Below are positions 9,503 through 19,200 of a DNA stretch of 64,000 nucleotides, in pieces. The notes below the pieces were generated by a model. It was given only the letters and a program-made list of their open reading frames with translations, was not told where the DNA came from and did no database searches. The position numbers and the translations under genes are program-made. The number at the start of each line of letters is the position of its first letter. Positions within the stretch are counted from its first letter, which is position 1. Origin of the DNA: CBDHEY01 sp965262305 (GTDB taxonomy: Bacteria > Pseudomonadota > Gammaproteobacteria > Pseudomonadales > Cellvibrionaceae); assembly GCA_965262305.1 (NCBI GenBank), contig CBDHEY010000002.1, positions 310,001 to 374,000 of the forward strand, in the 5' to 3' direction.

Positions 9503-10528
9503 GTGGCTCAAGATTCCGATGTTCGTATTAGCAGTCAATTGCTTACGAGAGACGAGCTTATTGAAAAAATTAAACAGCGAGAGTTCCTGGCGATTGCTGC
9601 TGACGAATCCGTATTAGAAAATCTTCCAAGTGGGAATTGGGTTGGCGGTACAATTCCTTATTTTATGACTGAAGATGGCGGCACCATATCTAGAGATATG
9701 ATATTTGTAAATACAATTGAAGGTGTTTCTGCCAATAACCCGCCGCGTATTACACTCTATGATCAAGAATCGATTTCGCGAATTGCGTTGGAAGCGCCAG
9801 ATCATGGATTTACAATTGTAATTTTACCGGCAATGTCAGATGTACACGCACTCTATGCGCAAAATGCTCCAAGTTATGAGCAGATGTTTTATTCTCCCAT
9901 TATTGGCTGGATTGCAGGTATGCATTTGGATGATTTAGGAGAGCGTTCGGCAAAAGTCGCTTTTGGACCTGCTAATGGCATGTTGGTTCATCAGCAAGCA
10001 GTGGCAATGCATATTCCAATTCCTGAACACCAAATGGCGAATGTTAATATTGTAAATTTATTCAAGCCGGGTGTGGGTAGTGAAATTCTGTTTCCAAATA
10101 CTGGGTTTAAAGTTAAGGATTGCAAAATTGATGGTGAGACCGTTAATTTTTGTGAATACATAAAAGAAAAAAATATCGATACCCGATTACCCCTAGTGGC
10201 TGACTATTCTGGAGTCATGGTGAATGTCAGTATTCAAGGGCTTGATGAAGCAAGTTCTGAAGTGTCTTTGTATGCTCCGGTGTTTAATGACGTAACCTAT
10301 CGTTTCGCCAAACCCGTCGATGATTACGTCAGCGATTTTGAAAAACAACTTCCGGCTTCATTAAGCGAAGATGTTGCGTTCTCGTGTAATTGTATTCTTA
10401 ATTTTTTATATTCCGAACTAGAAGGCAAGAAAACTCGTGATATTACGGGGCCGATCACGTTTGGAGAGGTTGCTTATCAACTGGTAAATCAAACTCTGGT
10501 TTATATGACTTTGACAAGTAATCGTTAG
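9503..10528 (+). CDS. Conserved-looking protein of unknown function
   Basis: A 341-residue soluble protein with no signal peptide or membrane segment that I do not recognise with confidence. Notable segments are LTRDELIEKI near the N-terminus, SGNWVGGTIPYFM near 43-55, an acidic EDGG, and SPIIGWIAGMH in the middle; it has few cysteines (a CNC pair near the C-terminus). The fold cannot be told from sequence alone. It may belong to an uncharacterised proteobacterial DUF, but that is recall, not a search. The start is GTG with GGGAG (9490-9494) 8 nt upstream, preferred over the TTG at 9488 that overlaps this site. It lies 25 nt after the ISL3-derived gene, so the two are probably co-transcribed. 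Confidence 0.7.
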   Translation: MAQDSDVRISSQLLTRDELIEKIKQREFLAIAADESVLENLPSGNWVGGTIPYFMTEDGGTISRDMIFVNTIEGVSANNPPRITLYDQESISRIALEAPDHGFTIVILPAMSDVHALYAQNAPSYEQMFYSPIIGWIAGMHLDDLGERSAKVAFGPANGMLVHQQAVAMHIPIPEHQMANVNIVNLFKPGVGSEILFPNTGFKVKDCKIDGETVNFCEYIKEKNIDTRLPLVADYSGVMVNVSIQGLDEASSEVSLYAPVFNDVTYRFAKPVDDYVSDFEKQLPASLSEDVAFSCNCILNFLYSELEGKKTRDITGPITFGEVAYQLVNQTLVYMTLTSNR

Positions 10529-10630
10529 AATTACGTACGTATATATTTGCTTGGAATCACAATAGGCCAAACCAGAGATTTGTAATCTTTAAGCTGAAAG
10601 CCCTAATGCTAGAGTAATAAAGAGTTGTAT

Positions 10631-10668
10631 TGCTATGAGTCGATTTCTCATTCATAGCGACTCTTTTT
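10631..10668 (+). terminator. Probable Rho-independent terminator
   Basis: GAGTCG (10637-10642) pairs with CGACTC (10658-10663) and is followed by five T residues. The 15-nt loop can form an alternative pairing, GCTATGA with TCAT...AGC. It lies about 110 nt after the stop of the unknown gene. Confidence 0.55.
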
Positions 10669-10715
10669 ATGTTAATCAGCGTTATTGAAACCGGACTGAA
10701 TAAACTTTCTGTTTA

Positions 10716-10949
10716 TTAGTAGGAGTAACTTTCTGCGACGTATTCTGGTTTTATAGTTTCATTTGTCCAATCACTTCGACACGTCAGGCAAAAACCTCCA
10801 GTTGGTAATTGTTTATTTTCCCAAATCTCAATGTAATATTGAATCTGTGACGCACTCATTCCCTGCGCTTCTAAATCGTTACGCATGTCCTCCGTAAACA
10901 CAGGGAAAAATTCAATGATGTTGTTACCTAAACATTTTGGACAAGGCAT
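10716..10949 (-). CDS. Small zinc-ribbon-like protein
   Basis: A 77-residue protein with two CxxC pairs, CPKC at residues 3-6 and CLTC near 54-57, spaced as in a small zinc ribbon. The region between is helical and acidic (MRNDLEAQGMSASQIQYYIE). Function is unknown. The pattern of a metal-binding knuckle at each end of a helical insert suggests a real gene rather than a chance ORF. The start is ATG with only a weak purine stretch upstream. It is transcribed in the same direction as the membrane protein gene to its right but separated by about 130 nt. Confidence 0.6.
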   Translation of the reverse strand: MPCPKCLGNNIIEFFPVFTEDMRNDLEAQGMSASQIQYYIEIWENKQLPTGGFCLTCRSDWTNETIKPEYVAESYSY

Positions 10950-11077
10950 TATCTTAGGCTCTAATTATTTTTATTATTAAATATAGACGAGCAAAGCCTA
11001 ATCGTAAAATATAGTTATATGCTGGAAACTAAAATATTAGGTTATTAAAGTACTCAGTAAATTATTTCAAAGCTGAC

Positions 11078-12409
11078 TTATATTATCAGGAATTGTTCGT
11101 CCCGCTTCTTCTCTTTTGTTTCTGTCTGCTTTGGTTTTCGGCTGCTAAGGACCTTTAGTTTTTTAAGCGCCGATAACGCAGGGTCTTGAGCCTTGTATTG
11201 TTCGTGACGCATTTGATGAAGCTCTTGATCAAAGTCATCAAGTTCAGTGGTGCACTCAACTAACGCTTTTTGAAGGTTTCGCGCAGAAATACGTTTGCTG
11301 TGTTTACTATAATCTTTAACTAACGTAGAGATTAACTCTTCGCTATCCAGTTCGCCAGACTGTTTTTGAGTCCAGAGCTCAGCTATCTGCGAAGATAAGC
11401 GATTCAACTTATAGTAGAATTTAAATCCATCCGCAGTGTCTTGCAATCTTTCACTAATATGAAAAATATTTTTTCGTGCGCGTCGAATCACACGAGCGGT
11501 CTTGTTTCTTAAAAACTGACGTTCGATCAACGCTTGTTTTTGATTGTAAAAAAGAAGGAATGTATGCGCGATATTTGTGATTAATGAAATTGCTAAGATT
11601 ATAAGTAGAGCGTTCGTTGAAAAAGTTTGTTTTGTTTCTGGCTCTTCGATAAAGTCACGCTGAATCAATGCTTGCTCGATTCTAGCTGGACTGATCGAAC
11701 GAATAGAAATAGCATCTTCTAGTAAGTTATTTGTTTTACGTTGTTCTCTTACCGCTGTTTCAAGGCTTCTTGTATAGCCTCTAATAATGTCATATTCGTT
11801 TTTATCTAAAACCTTATCTAGTGACCTAAATTTTCCAATATTAGAAAGTATAAAGTCACCGTCTTTTTTTTGGTTGAAGTTAGCCCAGTTATTTAGCGCA
11901 TCGGTGAGTTGATAACTAGTATCAAGATGTTCAATTGCATCTAGGTCAGCTGAACCAATTATAATTTCTGGTACTTGTGCTCCCAGCTCTCTACCTCGTT
12001 TTATCGCATTACTAAGTTGTGCGTTATGCTGGCTAAATTGCATTGCTAAATTGAATTTTTCATTGACGTTTTCTGCGGCTTCTCTTACTTGCTTTGCCAG
12101 AGGGTTAATGCTCGCGACAGAGGGGTCTTCTAAATAATACTCTAGTGTTGAGCCATGGCTTCTGAGTTCTTCAGCGACAATACTGTACATTCGAGACTCT
12201 ATTTCCAATCCAGCTCTGGTTTTAAGTAAGACATTATTAAGACTATGAGAACTTCTTTCTATAGCTTTTGCCGTCGAAATTAATTCTTTATGGAGAGCGT
12301 TTTCTTCGACCACGGTCTCTGATTTGGGCCAAAAAACAACTCCGACTGCTGACACGATCAGAATCAGATAGATAATAAAAAACGGCGTAGCCTGTAAAAA
12401 CTTATTCAT
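11078..12409 (-). CDS. Two-TM membrane protein with long periplasmic helical domain, unknown
   Basis: A 443-residue inner-membrane protein. TM1 spans about residues 10-27, a mostly helical periplasmic region follows to about 262, TM2 spans about 265-290, and a basic, coiled-coil-rich cytoplasmic tail of about 150 residues ends in a Lys-rich segment. The topology is that of a chemoreceptor or sensor kinase, but there is no HAMP, methyl-accepting, kinase or GGDEF domain. Function is unknown. It is on the same strand as the CheA-like/CheY/CheX module, separated by a 549-nt gap, so a link to that signalling module is only a guess from position. Confidence 0.75.
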   Translation of the reverse strand: MNKFLQATPFFIIYLILIVSAVGVVFWPKSETVVEENALHKELISTAKAIERSSHSLNNVLLKTRAGLEIESRMYSIVAEELRSHGSTLEYYLEDPSVASINPLAKQVREAAENVNEKFNLAMQFSQHNAQLSNAIKRGRELGAQVPEIIIGSADLDAIEHLDTSYQLTDALNNWANFNQKKDGDFILSNIGKFRSLDKVLDKNEYDIIRGYTRSLETAVREQRKTNNLLEDAISIRSISPARIEQALIQRDFIEEPETKQTFSTNALLIILAISLITNIAHTFLLFYNQKQALIERQFLRNKTARVIRRARKNIFHISERLQDTADGFKFYYKLNRLSSQIAELWTQKQSGELDSEELISTLVKDYSKHSKRISARNLQKALVECTTELDDFDQELHQMRHEQYKAQDPALSALKKLKVLSSRKPKQTETKEKKRDEQFLII

Positions 12410-12958
12410 ATAAAACTAATATCTCGTTTCCCACATTTCATCTACATGTGGGCATTATTATACTTATAGACGAAATTAGACTTCTCAATAACGATGATTC
12501 TCCCTACGTATACGTCATTATTAGGCTTAATGATCGCTTTGCAAGTTAATTAGCCAATTTCGGATAATAATAATGTATTACTAAATGGATTCACCTGCAT
12601 TAATAATATTGCAATTTTTACTGAAGTTGCGCATAAATCAACAGTTTATCTTTATTTTAGTACTTGAGCTCTTAGTATAGATTCGAAGATCCCTGCTTAT
12701 TCAAGCCCAGGAAAAATGCGCACTAATCAGGGAAAGCCGATCGAAATGGATCTTGTAAACACATATACGATAGCGATTTGTGGTTACTACTTGTCGGTTT
12801 GAGTCAATCTTAAGTAAAGACTAAAGAAAAGCTATACGGCTGAATTATATGGATAATTTAACGATAAATGAATGCGTTGACTCGGCTACTATAAAAAATG
12901 GAGGCCACATATACTTCAACCTCCCAACACTTGGTCAACTGGTTTCAATTTCGCCTAG
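12410..12958. other. Intergenic region (549 nt) with no recognised gene
   Basis: AT-rich gap between two minus-strand genes. A 38-codon plus-strand reading frame (12849-12965) was seen but has no ribosome binding site and overlaps the end of cheX. No tRNA, riboswitch or terminator could be recognised. It presumably carries the promoter of the membrane protein gene ending at 11078. Confidence 0.3.
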
Positions 12959-13408
12959 CTATTGACTTAAGCAGATAACTACGGCGCCATTATAGGATTT
13001 CCAATTTATCGGAATTACGTAAGAGCGCAGTTCTTTGGGAAGATGGATAGAATTTAACTCACCTTTAACCACTACTGGCACGGAAATCATGAATTCTTTG
13101 CCAAATTCCTTCCGCGCATTTCCGGATATAGTATTGGCTACTTCTCCAACAATATCAACAATATTGTGCTCTTCTGTGTCCGGTTCCCCAATACTTAGAA
13201 GCAAGTGCTTAAGGAGAATTCTAGGCGCAGTAAAATAAACACATCCTTTTTGCGGTCCGGAGACACCAATAATACCGGTGTAGTCCATGGCGGTTGGCTC
13301 TTGGTTTTCTGCTAAAAATGGAGCGCCTACTTTGACGTTCTTATCAGATGTATGTTCGAAATACCTAATTACGCCATCAATAAATACTTGGAGTGTTTTT
13401 TCAGACAT
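12959..13408 (-). CDS. cheX: CheX-family phosphatase
   Basis: A 149-residue CheC/CheX-fold phosphatase predicted to dephosphorylate a CheY-like response regulator. The single catalytic ExxN motif is Glu89-x-x-Asn92 in GEVANTISGNARK, as in CheX (CheC has two such motifs). The flanking beta strands (GIIGVSG, GCVYFTA, ISVPVVVKG) fit the fold. It overlaps the upstream cheY-like gene by 8 nt, implying translational coupling and that this receiver is its substrate. Last gene of a three-gene minus-strand operon. Confidence 0.88.
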   Translation of the reverse strand: MSEKTLQVFIDGVIRYFEHTSDKNVKVGAPFLAENQEPTAMDYTGIIGVSGPQKGCVYFTAPRILLKHLLLSIGEPDTEEHNIVDIVGEVANTISGNARKEFGKEFMISVPVVVKGELNSIHLPKELRSYVIPINWKSYNGAVVICLSQ

Positions 13409-13772
13409 TGAGATCTTCCGTTAGTTCTTGCAACGCATTGTTGAGTTGCTCTTCAGTAAAAGGTTTGAGCAAAAAGCCTCGAGCGCCTTTCATAAGGGCT
13501 TCAATTCCCGTGGCTTTATCGGATAATGCTGAAACGACAAGTATCAAGATATTTGGATTAATGCTTATTAGCTTTTCTATACAGTCGATGCCATCCATTT
13601 GTGGCATGGTAAGGTCCATGGTAACAACATCAGGTTTACTACTGTGGTAGGCTTTCACAGCCTCTTCGCCATTAGCCGCGCTCGCTACTACATCAAAGGT
13701 TCCTCCGTCCTGTGCACGCCTGATCTTATTCCGAATAATATTGGAATCGTCCACAATCATGAGTTTTAGCAT
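13401..13772 (-). CDS. CheY-like response regulator
   Basis: A 123-residue stand-alone receiver domain. The acidic pair is Asp8-Asp9, the phospho-acceptor Asp53 lies in TMDLTMPQMDG, the conserved Ser is in VVSALSD and the conserved Lys in LLKPF. There is no output domain, so it works by protein contact, as CheY does. It sits between the CheA-like kinase (stop and start share a base) and cheX (8-nt overlap). The order suggests phosphorylation by the kinase and dephosphorylation by CheX. Confidence 0.9.
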   Translation of the reverse strand: MLKLMIVDDSNIIRNKIRRAQDGGTFDVVASAANGEEAVKAYHSSKPDVVTMDLTMPQMDGIDCIEKLISINPNILILVVSALSDKATGIEALMKGARGFLLKPFTEEQLNNALQELTEDLNV

Positions 13773-15889
13773 TAAGCAACCTCCTTGATGGGTTCTGCTT
13801 GAGGTAGCAGTGAAATACGGAAGCTTGTCCCGCGTCCGTGTCTGGATTTAATTAAAATTTTACCAGCCCAGTTTTTAACTTGTTTTTTAACAAGGTGCAT
13901 ACCCATGCCCCGACCAGAATCCAGATCGCTCTCTTCTCTTGTTGAAAAAGCGGGTTCAAACACAAGCGCTATCAGTTGTTTACTGTCCATGCTTTCGGCC
14001 TGGAATTCACTGATGATTCCTTTTTCTATCGCAACATTGCGAATAGTGTCTACGTCGATTCCAGATCCATCATCGTGTACGACGAGTTCCAAGGTACCAT
14101 CTTTACGTTTTGATAAGCGAATGTTTATCTTGCCGATATCATTTTTTTGACTTTCCTCTCGTGCGTCTTTATCTTCAATACCATGTGTAATGGCATTTCG
14201 AATGAGTTGTAGCGATATGGTGTTGATTGCTTGATAGAGTTCCTCGCTCAAATCAAAATCATTTAATCCGGAAGTAATCAGTTCGATGTGTTTGTTTTGG
14301 CGCTCAGCTACAGAGCGCGCAAGGGAATCTAGGTGAGTCCAATTTCTTCTATCACTTGTTTGCGTTATATCGGTATTGTTAGCACCCGTAAACTGGAATA
14401 GCTTATCTGAAAGCTTTTTAGTTGCTTCTGCTTGGCTTATCATTTGATTCAGAGAAACCGTAAGTGGCAAAAAGTCATTACCCGACAAACTTGGATTTTC
14501 TTTAATCTTATCTAGTTGATCTTCAAATTTATGCGCTAAATCAACAAACTGATCTAATTCCAGAGCGGCTGATTCGCCTTTGAAGTTATGAATGTAGGCA
14601 AAAATATTATGTGCTTTGGCAATAAACTGAGATTGAGATTTCGCAGGTATTTTTAGTTCCTTATTTATTCCGTTAAATGTTTCAAAACTATTGTCCAAGT
14701 AAGAATTTAGCAGGTCGGAACTGGTATGAATAATTTTAGTCAGTACCTCAAATTGCTGTTCGTTTTGAGCCTGCATTTGTTCAAGCTCTCTAGATAACTT
14801 AACTTGTTGAGTAATATCTGTAACTGTTACTAGTACATGAGAAATGATATCGGACTCTTCTCCCTCACTGACTACTCGAGAAAATGTAAAACTCAAAAAT
14901 TTATTGGTGAAGCCGCCGGCCTCAGTACTAATGTGGACTTCGACCTCGTTCAAGGGGTTTAGATCACCAATAAGATTTTGTTTGACCTCAGGTTTAAACA
15001 ACAAACCGACAAAATTCTTTGCTGTTCCCATATCTTTACTCGAAATAATATCCCCTAACAATTCGTCGAATGTAATACCTGCGAAGTCACTTCTACCAAA
15101 TATTTCTAGAATAGCATCTGAATGCTGTTCTCCCAGCACGAGGTTTTCATCCAATAGGAATAGACCTTCATTCACCGTTTCTAATATTTCTTGGGTTTCT
15201 TTTTGTGCCGCCGCAATCTTTTCATCACTTTCTCTGAGTTGTCTTAAAAAGTGAAACATAATGATAAAGAAGTTAATCACAGCAAGGGTTATACCTATCG
15301 TCTGAATCATTCTTAATCGAGTTGCTTTGGAACTGGCTACGTTTTCAAGATCCACCGTCAAATCATTCATTAGTTTTAAAAGCGTCAGGTTGAATTCCTT
15401 GCCGTAGCGAATAGTATCCCCCAAGGCTTCCTCAAATTCGAAAGGGGTATCGGTCGGTGATTTTGATCGAAGATTTTCTAGTTTTTCCCAATAGGGTTTC
15501 CAAATTTTGACTGCGGCAGTGACAGCGCGTTTACTTTGTTCTGAAGAAACCTTCGCCAATGTAGTGGGTTCGCCTGATGCGCTTTTAGTTTTTCCACCAT
15601 TATTAAATGCAATTAAAGTATTGTTAAAAAGTGTGGTCGTCGCGTTTAATTCTTTGATTGCGCGTTCAAGTTCTGAGGAATCTTCTGTTGATGCTGCTAT
15701 GTCAAAAAGCGATTTCATTGTTCGTTGTGATAGCATCCTCTGGCGACCTGCGATATTTACACCTTCCGCATCGTCTGCGATTTCGAAAGATATATAAAAG
15801 TTCATTAGAAGAACTGATGCATCAAGAAGTAGAAATAGCGCAACGGAAACAATGATTCCCTTGTACTTACCGGCGTCAAAAGAGAACAT
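13772..15889 (-). CDS. Membrane CheA-like histidine kinase (PilJ-type sensor, PAS, Hpt, HATPase)
   Basis: A 705-residue fusion that combines receptor and kinase. TM1 is near residues 10-33, a PilJ/NarX-type type-IV-pili sensor segment carries NIAGRQRMLSQRTMKS near 44-60, TM2 is near 199-218, a PAS-like domain spans about 235-365, and an Hpt domain has the phospho-His434 in the IHNFKGE motif. A CheA-type HATPase follows at about 550-695 with RNAITHGIE, DDGSGID and GRGMGMHLV. The CheA CheW-binding (P5) domain is absent and there is no methyl-accepting domain. It therefore appears to sense directly and phosphorylate the adjacent CheY-like protein without CheW or receptors. The PilJ-type domain hints at nitrate/nitrite or pilus-linked input. 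The operon is divergent from the KAP gene. Confidence 0.85.
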   Translation of the reverse strand: MFSFDAGKYKGIIVSVALFLLLDASVLLMNFYISFEIADDAEGVNIAGRQRMLSQRTMKSLFDIAASTEDSSELERAIKELNATTTLFNNTLIAFNNGGKTKSASGEPTTLAKVSSEQSKRAVTAAVKIWKPYWEKLENLRSKSPTDTPFEFEEALGDTIRYGKEFNLTLLKLMNDLTVDLENVASSKATRLRMIQTIGITLAVINFFIIMFHFLRQLRESDEKIAAAQKETQEILETVNEGLFLLDENLVLGEQHSDAILEIFGRSDFAGITFDELLGDIISSKDMGTAKNFVGLLFKPEVKQNLIGDLNPLNEVEVHISTEAGGFTNKFLSFTFSRVVSEGEESDIISHVLVTVTDITQQVKLSRELEQMQAQNEQQFEVLTKIIHTSSDLLNSYLDNSFETFNGINKELKIPAKSQSQFIAKAHNIFAYIHNFKGESAALELDQFVDLAHKFEDQLDKIKENPSLSGNDFLPLTVSLNQMISQAEATKKLSDKLFQFTGANNTDITQTSDRRNWTHLDSLARSVAERQNKHIELITSGLNDFDLSEELYQAINTISLQLIRNAITHGIEDKDAREESQKNDIGKINIRLSKRKDGTLELVVHDDGSGIDVDTIRNVAIEKGIISEFQAESMDSKQLIALVFEPAFSTREESDLDSGRGMGMHLVKKQVKNWAGKILIKSRHGRGTSFRISLLPQAEPIKEVA

Positions 15890-16276
15890 AATTTACCCTC
15901 AATCTAGGTGCTTTACGGCTTAAGAATAGCCGATTTATGATTTAAAACACGTTCACAAAGCTGAAAGCGTCTTGCAGCTTTAAATTCCGTAACTTCGTGC
16001 AACCTAAGCCCAGGACAGCATTAACTATGCCAAGAGTTTTTATGTCGAATTATGGGGCAAATGATTATTTCAGGCGCTAAAAAGATGCTGATAATATGTA
16101 TGTTTTTATTATATTGGTGCAACAGTATTTAACTTTTGTGTCAAGATGGTGCGTGCTGTACTATTCAAGCTATTGTGCAAATCGCACAAACTTAATGTTG
16201 GGATTTGTTAAAATATCTTTTGGGGGTTTAAAATTTACGACATAAAATTGCATCGATCTAAAAGAGTAATGGATTA
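15890..16276. other. Divergent promoter region (387 nt)
   Basis: Region between the chemosensory-like operon (minus) and the KAP-FGE gene (plus). A 7-bp inverted repeat, AAAGCTG (15957-15963) and CAGCTTT (15975-15981), is present. No ORF or RNA gene was recognised. Both promoters must lie here, but no convincing -35/-10 pair stood out. Confidence 0.35.
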
Positions 16277-19200
16277 ATGGTGAAACCTATTTCTTATGAG
16301 GTTTTTAAAAAAAATAGTCAGGTATCTGAAGCAAAATTGGGAGCCGAAGCTCCGATCAACGCGATTTCAAAGCGTATAGAGCGAGCGCTACTCAATGCAG
16401 AAAATCAAGATCCTCTCGTAGTCGGTTTGTATGGAGAATGGGGATCGGGGAAAACCTACTGGCTAAAATCCATTCGTCATAGACTATTAGCAGACAATGC
16501 TTCTGACGCTAAACCATTAATCATCCCTATACTTTTCAATGCTTGGCGATTTGAAAAAGAAACTCATCTAATTGTACCTCTACTAAAAGCAACGGCAACG
16601 GAGTTTGAGCGATGGTCTCAATTTTTATTCGTTGATAAAAAAGAGGAATCTCCACTTAAAGATATAAGCAAGAGTATCGCGATCTCTGCTTCGGCCCTTG
16701 CTTATAGCTTTGCAAAATCCGTCTCAGAAGATGTATTAAAGTTTAATATCTTTGGCACTCTGGAAGAGGCTAAAAAACTTGAAAATAATTGGTTGTCGAT
16801 GTTTTCAAATAAGCCAGATGAAGGCGCTTTTGTATCTAATTTAAATAATTATGTTGACGCTACTCGAGCCTTGGAATCTAAATATTATGATTTCCATCAA
16901 GACATGGAAGCGTTACTTAATCAACAGGATTTTCCTATTCGCCTCTTATTTCTCATAGATGATCTCGATCGATGTTTACCAGAAAAAGCCGTTGAAATGC
17001 TCGAGTCCATAAAATTGTTTTTAGAGGTGAAAGGCACGGCATTTGTTGTCGCTGTTGATGATGAAATTATTGAGCGAGGCATAGCTTATCGATATCGAGA
17101 TTATTCGACGTCAAACATTGGGTTTAATAGCGATCAATATGGCACAGGATTTTTATCACAGACACCTATTAGTGGCCATGAGTATCTAGAAAAGATTATT
17201 ACCTTACCTGTGAGGATTAATCGCCCTGGTGATAATCTGGTAGGCGAATTTATTCTTCATAGTGGGAAGTGTGAAGCTCTTAAGCAGCTTGTTGACATGG
17301 AGCAAAATCAATTTGAAAGCTCGGATAAACATTTCCAAGATAGTTTTAAAAATATTTTAAGTGTTGTGCCTCCTGTTCCAAGAAAACTTATTCGCCTTTC
17401 TGAATCTTTTGGATTGCGTAAAGAAGTACTCCAAATAGACTCCTTAGAAGATTCTTTACTTCTATTGCGAGTTGTTGCATTACAACTATTTGCACCAGAG
17501 GCATACCGCATAGCACAAAAATGGCTTCCAGGCATTTTTAGTCAGATGCAATATTGGAAAGACAATGAACCCTATAGTAATGCATGGCCGAGCTTTTCTA
17601 AAATTCTTACTGAACGAGAGAAGCTTGAGAGCCAAGGTAATTTTCAAGAGGGACCAGATGACCGTAAAACTTGGGATTTGGTTTATACGCCTCTGTTGGT
17701 TGAAATGGATCGTACCCAACAACATCGATCTGGTTTTAATCCAAGTAATTTTATCCAAAACTGGCAGCCGCTACCAAGTATTCAATGGCGACGATTTTTT
17801 TCTGTGGAAAGTTTAAGTGAAGAGGCTTCAATTTTTTCCGAAGAAGATAGAAACTCAAAAGAACCTTTCACTGCTGAAAAACAGTCGGAAGACATGGAGC
17901 CGAAAATTTTAGATGCGTCTTTTTACACTCCAAATGAGAAGTCAGCTCCTAAACAAGATAAACCCTTTTCTGAAATTGACGTAGTTGAAAATACTACACA
18001 ACGATTCCGAGAGCCCAAGAACGCGTCTACAAATAATGAGTCTGAGTCAAGTGGTAAGAGCAAATTAATAAAAGCTACAATTGGGCCAAGAGAAAATCTT
18101 GACTTAGAAGATAATGCGCCTTCTAGTTCACCGAAAAAAGTAATACATCATAAAGTTCAATCCAAAATGGCGAAAGCCTCAAAAAAGGTAAAAGATCCAA
18201 ATGTTTGGTGGACGGAACTGGGTTATGTGAAAAACGAAGACGATCTATTTCGTAATCTTGTGAATAATTCTGAAGTTACTTGGCAGCAGGGCTTAAGTCA
18301 ATTCAAGTATGGAGAAAAGCTTGGTCCCGAGCTTAGTGAGCGGCTATTAAAACGCTTTACAGATAATTTACCCTCATATAAAAGTACGAGCACGCGAAAG
18401 TGGCTGGCAACTATGTGTCGCATCTTAACACCTGAATGGATACCCAAATTTGCCGAAGCGGATGGAACTCCGCCGAAATCCATCGATGACTATGTTAGAC
18501 GACTCACTGGAGGTGAAATTGAAGAAGAAGATATTAATAAGGGGATTATTCTTGGGCACCTAGGTGATCCACGCGAAGGAGTTGGATTAAAGGATGGCTT
18601 GCCACACCATAAATTTATAGAGGTTCCGACTTTTGATTCAGAGGGATTTTATCCCGGTTATAAAAACACGGAAGAAGTGCAAGAGCATATCGAATTCTAT
18701 AAGCAGTTTGACCAAAAATCCCATTTTAAAAACGAATTAGATATTGATGCACTAAGTATTAAAAATATCTTATCGGCTGAGCCTGATTCGAAAATCTGGC
18801 AAGAACCTATACCTCCGTTTGAAATTAGCTGTTTTCCAGTGACTGTCGCGCAGTTTCGTTGCTTTTTCAATGACATTGAAAACGTTTTGAAGCGTTTTAA
18901 GTCTCGCGTTGAACCTGAACTGTTCGATCAATTTGTTGCGAATATTAAGGTTGATGAGTGGCGAGAAAATATTAATTCTTCAAATCCAAATCAGCCGGTG
19001 GTGTTTGTGAATTGGTTTCAAGCTAATGCTTATATTGAGTGGCTAAATGAGTCTTTAGGAACCGTAAGTAAAAGAAAGTTTCGTTTACCGAGCTTACGAG
19101 AGTGGGAGTGGGTTGCACTAAAAGCTTGGCCAACCGTGGAACCGGACAATTACCACCCTGAACTTGGTCGATTGTTTCCGTTTAATAACGGTTTTCAAGC

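Noticed and set aside
12849..12965. 38-codon plus-strand ORF
   Set aside because: No ribosome binding site, no similarity recognised, and it overlaps the end of cheX on the opposite strand.
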